Part shown: in pieces, positions 1 to 4,922 of the stretch
Position numbering within the stretch: position 1 is the stretch's first letter
Layout of the letters: every line of letters begins with the position of its first letter
NCBI GenBank assembly: GCA_964353875.1
Contig: CAYGXU010000158.1
Location: 1-5,756 of the forward strand
Direction of reading: 5' to 3'
Source: MGNI01 sp964353875
Lineage (GTDB): Bacteria; Chloroflexota; Anaerolineae; Anaerolineales; E44-bin32
Length of the DNA stretch: 5,756 bases
Notes under the pieces: model-generated
Database searches by the model: none
What the model saw: the letters and a program-made list of their open reading frames with translations, nothing else
Told to the model about the DNA's origin: nothing
Made by a program: the position numbers and the translations under genes

Positions 1-1298
1 CCTGTGGGGACCGGATGCGAATACTCGAACCCGGCTGTGAAATCGCCCTGCCCGCCTCCCCCGAAACCTCCGACGGGCTGATGCTCGCTGTCCAGGACAG
101 AGACTCCCGAAACCGAAGAGTCGGATTGAAAACGAAATTCGTAGCCATTCTCTAACCTTTCCACGGATACAAGAAGGACCACGTGACCAGCGACTTGAAG
201 TTCCTGGTTCAGCGTCCACTCCTGCCCCACCTGAGGATCGGACCCGGCATCGAAATGGAAGGTCACATCAGCGGGGGACTCCACATCGACTGCCTCTAAC
301 GTCAATACAAGCGGCGCGGCGAATCCCTTCGGGATTTGATACGCCCAGGGGAATATGCCCATTTCTTGGGAGCCTAGATCAAGATCCGAGGGGAACTCAT
401 AGGGTAAGGCCTGACCGTTGGCATCCGTAATTTCCGGCCAGCTCGAAATCCCCATGACCATGGCGCCGGGAAAACCCTCGCCCTGGCGGAAGGTCCCGAC
501 CAGGATGTAACTGTCATCGAGCTCGATCACCCTCTCCAGATAGAGGCCTATGGCGCTGGTCTTATTAGCTGTCTCGGCAGCTTCGGGCGAGGATGTAACC
601 TCGAGGACTGGGACGACGGTCATATCTGGCGGCGCGGCGATAAAGCGCAAAGCCAACTCCCAGTCCTGCGGGGCTGCACCTGGAGAAGTGCCTTCCAGGC
701 ATGGGATCATGAGCGTGGCTTCACTGACCCCCAGCGGGACAGCAGCATACACCAAACGGGACTCGTAGCCCGAAGCCCAACCGTTGCCAAGTCCTTCGAT
801 GATCTGAAGGACCGTGCCGTCTGGCAGGCGCAGTTGGGCGTTCGAGCTGCAAAACGGCGCGTCTTCACTCCGCGGGAAAGCAGTTGGGGGGAGGCCGTCC
901 GCCTGGTAAATAACCACGGTACGTTCGCTGTCGATCACTACCTGGTCGACCCTGACCGTGATCCCGTCTCGCTCAAGACTCACCTCAGCAGCCAATACAC
1001 GCAGGCCTGCTCCCTCATTGACAAGGCCGATGCCCGGGATATAGCCTCTAAGCAACCCGCGCAGGGCCGCAAGCGCCCCATCCGGACCCACAATAGCCAG
1101 CGTTGCGATGAGGAGAGCGAGAACAATTAGGACAGGCAGGGCGATCCTCCATCTGGTAGCGGGGGAAAGCCTTCGAGGTGAGGAGATTCTGGTCTCTTCT
1201 AGACCATTTCTTACTCCCGGCCAGAGATAAACCTCTTCTGGTGGCACCCCCTCGTTGGCAATCGTCTGAAAGATAACCTTCAACGGTTTCTCACTCAT
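1..1298 (-). CDS. Putative membrane-anchored anti-sigma factor with DUF4179-like exterior (partial, C-terminus beyond window)
   Basis: The frame opens at an ATG overlapping the sigma-factor stop (ATGA) and stays open for 432 codons to base 1, so the C-terminus is missing. The ribosome site AGGAG (1306-1310) lies 7 bases before the start. Residues 1-50 form a short cytoplasmic part with VPPEEVYLWPGVR at 18-30 and several arginines just before the membrane. Residues 51-71 are a single hydrophobic helix, giving an N-in/C-out topology. The exterior starts with LRGLLRGYIPGIGLVN (about 79-94) and a beta-rich stretch (VSLERDGITVRVDQVVID), which resembles DUF4179-type domains of sigma-associated membrane proteins. 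A second beta-rich region starts near residue 250. Cysteines 150 and 200 are both exterior and could pair. The cytoplasmic part has no His or Cys, so a zinc-finger anti-sigma domain is excluded. The anti-sigma role is inferred from gene order and topology; the family match is from memory. Confidence 0.8.
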   Translation of the reverse strand, partial: MSEKPLKVIFQTIANEGVPPEEVYLWPGVRNGLEETRISSPRRLSPATRWRIALPVLIVLALLIATLAIVGPDGALAALRGLLRGYIPGIGLVNEGAGLRVLAAEVSLERDGITVRVDQVVIDSERTVVIYQADGLPPTAFPRSEDAPFCSSNAQLRLPDGTVLQIIEGLGNGWASGYESRLVYAAVPLGVSEATLMIPCLEGTSPGAAPQDWELALRFIAAPPDMTVVPVLEVTSSPEAAETANKTSAIGLYLERVIELDDSYILVGTFRQGEGFPGAMVMGISSWPEITDANGQALPYEFPSDLDLGSQEMGIFPWAYQIPKGFAAPLVLTLEAVDVESPADVTFHFDAGSDPQVGQEWTLNQELQVAGHVVLLVSVERLENGYEFRFQSDSSVSGVSVLDSEHQPVGGFGGGGQGDFTAGFEYSHPVPT

Positions 1299-1906
1299 TT
1301 CTCTTCTCCTGCGCCTCGCTCGATATTCCTCCCAGACGAGGTCCGGCTTGCCAAGCCCGCCCGTTGTCCGAGCAACGATCGAAGGCGCTCCTTGGCAGCA
1401 TGGATGGACCACTTGACGGAACTGAGTGGGCGATCCAACTCCCGAGAAATCTCCCGATCCTTCATGTCCAGGAAATAACGCATAACAATGGCCGCACGTT
1501 GTTTGGGTGTAAGCTGTTGCATTGACTCCCAGACCATCCGCCTTGTCTCTGCTGTGTTGGCAAGCTCCTCTGGACCTGGATTCGGATCATGTAGCCAATC
1601 CGGCGCCGCAGCCGCCTCTTGCGCCAGGTCAAGCGATAGTTGTCTTTTTGATCTCGATGAGGCCTTGATCGCATCGTTTGTGACGATGCGAAGGAACCAG
1701 GGTCGAAAGTCGCGGTCAGAATCGAATTGATGGATCCTCTCAGCCGCCTTTAGGAAAGAAGCCTGGGCGATGTCTTCCGCCAGCGGCCGATCTCCCACGA
1801 TCAGATAAGCGATTTGCACAGCCTCAACCTGGTGGCGCTGAACAAGCTCCTCCAGGCCGCTTAGATCGCCTTTCTTGAGCACCGTTATCGATTCGAGTTC
1901 ATCCAT
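1295..1906 (-). CDS. ECF-type (sigma70 family, group 4) RNA polymerase sigma factor
   Basis: This 203-residue protein would direct RNA polymerase to a small set of promoters in response to an envelope or external signal. Region sigma-2 spans about residues 14-86: PLAEDIAQASFLKA (41-54) is the core-binding motif, and FRPWFLRIVTNDAIK (67-81) is the region 2.3/2.4 promoter-melting and -10 reading helix. An acidic/alanine linker (about 90-120) leads to region sigma-4 (about 122-180). Its helix-turn-helix reads LTPKQRAAIVMRYFLDMKD, then REISRELDRPLSSVKWSIHAAKERL, and would contact the -35 element. There is no sigma-1.1 or sigma-3, as expected for ECF factors. The start is well fixed: an in-frame TGA lies four codons upstream and GAAGG precedes the ATG by 6 bases. 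The basic C-terminal tail (181-203) carries the ribosome site of the overlapping membrane-protein gene. Which ECF subgroup it belongs to cannot be told by eye. Confidence 0.95.
   Translation of the reverse strand: MDELESITVLKKGDLSGLEELVQRHQVEAVQIAYLIVGDRPLAEDIAQASFLKAAERIHQFDSDRDFRPWFLRIVTNDAIKASSRSKRQLSLDLAQEAAAAPDWLHDPNPGPEELANTAETRRMVWESMQQLTPKQRAAIVMRYFLDMKDREISRELDRPLSSVKWSIHAAKERLRSLLGQRAGLASRTSSGRNIERGAGEEK
1306..1310 (-). promoter_or_regulatory. Ribosome binding site inside the sigma gene for the overlapping membrane protein
   Basis: AGGAG on the minus strand lies 7 bases before the ATG at 1298. It sits within the last codons of the sigma factor. With the ATGA stop/start overlap, this supports translational coupling and a fixed ratio of sigma factor to its likely inhibitor. 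Confidence 0.75.
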
Positions 1907-1943
1907 GGCCGGCCTTCAATAAAAGAAGTATCTCTATAGATAT

Positions 1944-1968
1944 TATCCTTTGGCTTCTGAAAAGGATA
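1944..1968. repeat. Perfect 8-bp inverted repeat in the divergent intergenic region
   Basis: TATCCTTT (1944-1951) and AAAGGATA (1961-1968) are exact reverse complements separated by 9 bases. The dyad lies 38-62 bases upstream of the sigma-factor start and more than 110 bases upstream of the hydrolase start. The arm spacing, about 17 bp centre to centre, suits a dimeric DNA-binding protein. A -10-like GATAAT on the minus strand (1947-1942) overlaps the left arm, so the site could regulate the sigma operon. It could also be a leader hairpin. No run of T follows, so it is not a clear terminator. The function is inferred. Confidence 0.4.
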
Positions 1969-2016
1969 GGTGATGATCTGGCCCATTATTGCGATGTCGA
2001 TTTTGTCATGAGGCCC

Positions 2017-2047
2017 TTGACTTATAAAGTGGCTTCACCAATATCAT
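2017..2047 (+). promoter_or_regulatory. Candidate sigma70-type promoter for the alpha/beta hydrolase gene
   Basis: TTGACT (2017-2022) matches the -35 consensus at five of six bases. TATCAT (2042-2047) matches the -10 at five of six. The 19-bp spacer is longer than ideal. Transcription would begin near 2054, giving a leader of about 27 bases. This is the best promoter-like pair on the plus strand in the 1907-2080 intergenic region. Confidence 0.4.
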
Positions 2048-2056
2048 ATACGCCGC

Positions 2057-2074
2057 ATTTGCATCGATTAAAAT
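2057..2074. promoter_or_regulatory. Operator-like near-palindrome with central CG just before the hydrolase start
   Basis: The 18-bp site ATTTGCATCGATTAAAAT pairs at seven of nine dyad positions around a central CG step. It lies between the candidate -10 element and the ATG at 2081, where a bound repressor would block transcription. Evenly spaced dyads with a central CG are typical of LacI-family operators, and a LacI-family regulator is encoded at 3873-4907. A link between the two is speculation, and an AT-rich dyad of this quality can arise by chance. Confidence 0.25.
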
Positions 2075-2080
2075 GATGAC

Positions 2081-2992
2081 ATGATGCTCTCAAAACAGAC
2101 CTACATCTATAAAATTGTAAAAGGATGCGAAATCCAGGCGGACGTCTATCGGATGCCTGATGATGTGATCCAGCCTGTCATCCTATGGCTTCATGGTGGA
2201 GCATTGATCTTCGGAGATCGCGGGACTATTTCAGCTGAGCAATTGGAGCGATATGTTAAGGCAGGTTACACGATTGTTGCCGCCGACTATCGCCTGGCGC
2301 CGGAGGTCAAGATCGACGCCATCCTGGAGGATGTTCTGGATGCATACCAGTGGATTTCCATACGTGGTTCCGACTTATTTCAGATTGACCCTGGACGGAT
2401 CGCGGTGATAGGCCATTCTGCCGGCGGTTACCTCGCCCTTATGGCCGGCCTTCGTGCAAGACCGCGTCCAAAGGCTATCGTAGCCTTATATGGCTATGGC
2501 GACATTTGCGGACCCTGGTATAGCCGGCCTGACCGTTTCTACAATCAACAGGCCGTCGTTCCGAAAAATGAGGCATATCGGGGAGTCGCTGGTTCCATCC
2601 TGACCGGAACCCCTTTCGAAGGGCAGCAATTTGAAGAACGTTCTCGTTTCTACATTTACTGCCGCCAGCAGGGCCTTTGGCCGAAGGAAGTCGCCGGGCA
2701 TGATCCCGATGAAGACCCCAAATGGTTCAGGCCATTCTGCCCCGTTCACAATATTTCGCCAGAGTATCCCCCCACCCTGTTGATTCATGGTGACCAGGAT
2801 GAGGACGTGCCCTTCGCTCAGTCCGAGTTGATGGTGGAGCGGTTGGCGCTTTGCGGAGTTAAACACGAATTCATCCGCATGAGAAACTATCCCCACGCAT
2901 TCGACAATAAAGGTGGCGGGATGAAGGATCCTGCGATCGCTAATGTATTTGACAAAGTGCTGGCTTTCTTGGAGAAGCATGGGATGAAGTAG
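2081..2992 (+). CDS. Alpha/beta hydrolase, esterase/lipase type (BD-FAE/prolyl-oligopeptidase-like)
   Basis: This 303-residue cytoplasmic hydrolase has no signal peptide or membrane segment. The oxyanion-hole motif is LWLHGG (35-40). The nucleophile elbow is GHSAGG (111-116), with Ser113 as nucleophile. The probable acid is Asp240 in HGDQDEDVP, and His272 in NYPHAFD completes the triad. The strand motif IVAADYRLAPE (65-75) is typical of carboxylesterase-like members. An insertion between about 145 and 225, rich in aromatic and acidic residues, probably forms the lid over the active site. The enzyme most likely cleaves an ester of a small or medium substrate; the sequence does not identify it. 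The start is preceded by an in-frame TAA at 2069-2071, so the tandem ATGs at 2081 and 2084 are the first possible starts. No clear Shine-Dalgarno site is visible. The neighbour downstream has its own promoter, so this gene is probably monocistronic. Confidence 0.93.
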   Translation: MMLSKQTYIYKIVKGCEIQADVYRMPDDVIQPVILWLHGGALIFGDRGTISAEQLERYVKAGYTIVAADYRLAPEVKIDAILEDVLDAYQWISIRGSDLFQIDPGRIAVIGHSAGGYLALMAGLRARPRPKAIVALYGYGDICGPWYSRPDRFYNQQAVVPKNEAYRGVAGSILTGTPFEGQQFEERSRFYIYCRQQGLWPKEVAGHDPDEDPKWFRPFCPVHNISPEYPPTLLIHGDQDEDVPFAQSELMVERLALCGVKHEFIRMRNYPHAFDNKGGGMKDPAIANVFDKVLAFLEKHGMK

Positions 2993-3028
2993 GATATGAT
3001 GGACATTTTTTTCTGACATTTGACAGCC

Positions 3029-3037
3029 TGATATAAT
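3029..3037 (+). promoter_or_regulatory. Extended -10 promoter for the PPOX-superfamily gene
   Basis: TGATATAAT gives a perfect TATAAT (3032-3037) preceded by the TGn extension (3029-3030), a combination that can work without a good -35 box. A perfect TTGACA (3020-3025) lies only 6 bases upstream and cannot be the -35 partner. CTGACA (3013-3018) is 13 bases away, also short. Transcription would start near 3044, leaving a leader of about 85 bases. Confidence 0.6.
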
Positions 3038-3116
3038 AGCTGACCTACCCAAACCGGTGTTTTCTAACTGGTAGATGCTGAGACCATGATGGCGAAACAC
3101 AGACTAATCTCATGAT

Positions 3117-3121
3117 AGGAG
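3117..3121 (+). promoter_or_regulatory. Strong ribosome binding site for the PPOX-superfamily gene
   Basis: AGGAG (in TAGGAG) lies 7 bases before the ATG at 3129, a near-ideal site and spacing. It fixes the start and contrasts with the hydrolase gene upstream, which has none. Confidence 0.85.
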
Positions 3122-3128
3122 CCCGTCA

Positions 3129-3560
3129 ATGCCCTATGATATGACAAAGAGCGAGAGGGAAGCGTTTCTCTCTGATGTGCATGTGGGTGTGCTGAGTATC
3201 ACATGCAAAGGGCGTGGGCCGATTACAGTCCCTGTCTGGTACTCTTACAAGCCCGGCGGGGAAATTATATTTTGTACAGATAAGTCCTCGAGGAAGGCAA
3301 CTCTTCTTGAAGTGGAAGGTCGCTGCACTCTTTGTGTACAAGATGAGAATCCACCCTACAGCTATGTCAGCGTTGAGGGACTGGTTGTTTCAATGGAAGA
3401 GTGCGACCATGATCGCGATGTGGGTCACCTTGCGAGACGATACTTAGGTGTAGAAGCGGGAAACCGTTATGTCGAGGAGACGAGGGGGGAAGTGGAACAA
3501 ATCCTGGTCCGTGTGAGACCTGAACGGTGGTCAAGTGCGGATTATGGCAAAGAGTCTTAA
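3129..3560 (+). CDS. Pyridoxamine 5'-phosphate oxidase superfamily protein (FMN- or F420-binding split barrel)
   Basis: At 143 residues this has the usual length of a single-domain split-beta-barrel flavin/deazaflavin protein. Residues 7-20 form the N-terminal helix and first strand (KSEREAFLSDVHVGVL). PITVPVWYSYKPGGEIIFCT (31-50) provides the central strands. SSRKATLLEVEGRCTLCVQDE (53-73) contains the Ser-Arg-Lys stretch, which in relatives binds the cofactor phosphate. PPYSYVSVEG (75-84) is a very characteristic barrel strand. VRVRPERWSSADYG (127-140) closes the barrel. Such proteins usually act as soluble dimers with cofactor sites at the interface and carry out two-electron redox on small molecules. 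True pyridoxamine-phosphate oxidase is longer, so a vitamin B6 role is unlikely. Whether the cofactor is FMN, F420 or heme cannot be decided by eye. It has its own promoter and a strong ribosome site, and no operon partner follows. Confidence 0.92.
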   Translation: MPYDMTKSEREAFLSDVHVGVLSITCKGRGPITVPVWYSYKPGGEIIFCTDKSSRKATLLEVEGRCTLCVQDENPPYSYVSVEGLVVSMEECDHDRDVGHLARRYLGVEAGNRYVEETRGEVEQILVRVRPERWSSADYGKES

Positions 3561-3872
3561 GAGACCAGGATGGGTGGGCTGCCGAATATCTATCGTGACT
3601 GCAACCCTCGTGGGCAACCCCTAAGACTGGAATAAGGTATGATCAGGGTTAGGGTCATCAAATTGGGGATCGTCAAAGGCACTAATACAATGTGTAACCG
3701 CATTGCTGGAAGGCTCGATTCCTGGATGCAAGCAATTTACCTTGTTATTTCCTACTGAAAAGCTTTATTACACGAGCCAAATTATGATTGTTGGGAGGAA
3801 TTCCCTGGTGAAATCCATCCTCACAGCGCTGTTTTCCTGCCGGTTCAGCGAAATGGATCGCGATCACCTTGC
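3561..3872. other. Non-coding stretch between convergent genes
   Basis: About 310 bases separate the plus-strand PPOX-type gene from the end of the minus-strand LacI-type gene. I find no convincing gene, RNA or classical terminator hairpin with a T tract on either strand. It contains an interrupted stem: ATTGCT/AGCAAT (3702-3707 and 3731-3736) enclosing GGAA/TTCC. It also has three short perfect palindromes: GGAATTCC (3797-3804), ACAGCGCTGT (3823-3832) and GATCGCGATC (3856-3865). Any of these could help end the convergent transcripts. All are near the level expected by chance. Confidence 0.5.
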
Positions 3873-4907
3873 TCAGCGAGAAGGCGGACAGGCCGACTTG
3901 CGCACAACCAACCTTGTGCTGAGAACCTGATGCAAAGGTTCGACTTCACCCTCAATATGCCCAACCAACATCTCGGCAGCCAATCGACCTTTGCGGCAAA
4001 GCTGCTGATGAACGGTCGTCAGAGGTGGATTAACCCAGGAAGCAAGAGGCAGATCATCAAAGCCGACAATGGAAAGATCCTCAGGCACGCGAACACCTTC
4101 CTCCCGTGCAGCCTCCAGGACGCCTACGGCGATGATATCGCTCATCGCCACGATCGCGGTCGGTCGGCTTTTTGCCCTCCATATAATGCGGAATCCGCTT
4201 CGACCTCCCCGGGCAGTGCTGGCACATTCCACCAAGCGTATCCGAGTGCCATCCAGGCTCAGGCCGAAACGCCCCAGAGCCGCAAGATAACCCCTCATCC
4301 GACGACCAAGCGTCCCCACATACTCCTGATATCGCCCTTGCTTTCCCGAACGAATCACCAGGATGGCGATATCGCGGTGCCCCAATTCCAAAACATGGGC
4401 CATTGCCGATCGAGCTCCGGCTTCGTCATTAACATTTACGGCTGGCACCCCCTCGACCGGATCACTATCCACCATCACATAGGGAACGCCCCGTTGACGG
4501 AGCACAACCATCACCGCCTTGGAGGATTCCAATCCCAATGTGAGAAAGCCATCCACGGCTGCGTTGGTGATCGCCCGTTTGATGCTACCCTCCAGAGGAG
4601 GCACAAGCATCAGCGAAAAACCCGCCTTGGTGCACACTTCGCCAACCCCCTCCAAGAACTCGGACAGGAAGGAGTTACGAGTGATCTCTGGCAAAGGCTG
4701 AGGAACCAAGATCCCCATAGTGCAGGTCCGGCCAGTATTCATGCTGCGGGCGACCGGGTCCGGGATATACCCAATCTCCTCTGCCACCTCTAATATGCGC
4801 TGCACTGTCGCCTCGGATAATCGGCTCGGATTGTTGAAGGCGAAGGATACTGCTGTCCTAGAAACCCCCGCCTTCTCGGCGATATCTTTAATCGTTACCT
4901 TTGCCAT
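3873..4907 (-). CDS. LacI-family transcriptional regulator, probable sugar-responsive repressor
   Basis: This is a full-length LacI/GalR regulator of 344 residues, starting at the second of two adjacent ATGs. Numbering here counts the upstream ATG as residue 1. The DNA-binding helix-turn-helix is TIKDIAEKAGVSRTAVSFAF (6-25). IGYIPDPVARSMNTGRT (46-62) is the hinge helix that enters the minor groove; the usual leucine lever is Met57. The periplasmic-binding-like sensor domain begins at MGILVP (65-70) and includes VPYVMVDSDP (142-151), VNVNDEAGA (158-166), LGHRDIAILV (176-185), TAIVAMSDIIAVGVLEAARE (251-270) and the family signature VPEDLSIVGFDDLPLASWVNPPLTTV (275-300), where the GFDD aspartate usually contacts the sugar. 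It follows the GH13 gene by 12-15 bases on the same strand, so it is probably co-transcribed and senses an alpha-glucan breakdown product such as maltose. The effector is inferred from context only. Confidence 0.96.
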   Translation of the reverse strand: MAKVTIKDIAEKAGVSRTAVSFAFNNPSRLSEATVQRILEVAEEIGYIPDPVARSMNTGRTCTMGILVPQPLPEITRNSFLSEFLEGVGEVCTKAGFSLMLVPPLEGSIKRAITNAAVDGFLTLGLESSKAVMVVLRQRGVPYVMVDSDPVEGVPAVNVNDEAGARSAMAHVLELGHRDIAILVIRSGKQGRYQEYVGTLGRRMRGYLAALGRFGLSLDGTRIRLVECASTARGGRSGFRIIWRAKSRPTAIVAMSDIIAVGVLEAAREEGVRVPEDLSIVGFDDLPLASWVNPPLTTVHQQLCRKGRLAAEMLVGHIEGEVEPLHQVLSTRLVVRKSACPPSR

Positions 4908-4911
4908 CATG

Positions 4912-4916
4912 CCTCC
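4912..4916 (-). promoter_or_regulatory. Ribosome binding site that favours the second LacI start codon
   Basis: GGAGG on the minus strand ends 1 base before the ATG at 4910 and 4 bases before the ATG at 4907. Only the latter spacing is workable, giving the conventional MAKVTIKDIA start. The site lies in the short gap after the GH13 stop, which fits co-transcription. Confidence 0.7.
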
Positions 4917-4922
4917 ATGCCT

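Noticed and set aside
550..1130. Plus-strand open frames of 72 and 98 codons (550-768 and 834-1130)
   Set aside because: They lie opposite the continuous minus-strand frame of the membrane protein, have low-complexity compositions with no recognisable domain, and lack good ribosome sites.
2020..2030. ACTT-ATA-AAGT dyad within the hydrolase promoter spacer
   Set aside because: Four-base arms in AT-rich DNA are too short to separate from chance.
2486..3100. Minus-strand 204-codon open frame
   Set aside because: It is antisense to the alpha/beta hydrolase, whose catalytic motifs are intact. The reverse translation shows no family features.
3601..3620. Two GCAACCC copies separated by 6 bases
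   Set aside because: A single pair of 7-bp direct repeats in 300 bases is not distinctive, and no further copies with the 13-bp period follow.
3663..3691. TTGGGG-N17-TACAAT promoter-like pair
   Set aside because: The -35 match is poor and no supported gene lies downstream on the plus strand.
3701..3736. tRNA-like GGCTCGATTCC sequence
   Set aside because: It resembles a T-loop, but the flanking bases do not form a five-pair T-stem and no anticodon or acceptor arm is present.
3703..3930. Possible small plus-strand gene, including an internal GTG at 3808 after GGGAGG
   Set aside because: It starts with TTG, runs into the end of the LacI gene and has no recognisable motif; the RBS-like sequence is part of a GGAATTCC palindrome.
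3930..4793. Plus-strand 287-codon open frame
   Set aside because: It mirrors the LacI-family gene. The composition is rich in His, Pro, Arg and Ser, as expected of an antisense shadow, and no domain is visible.
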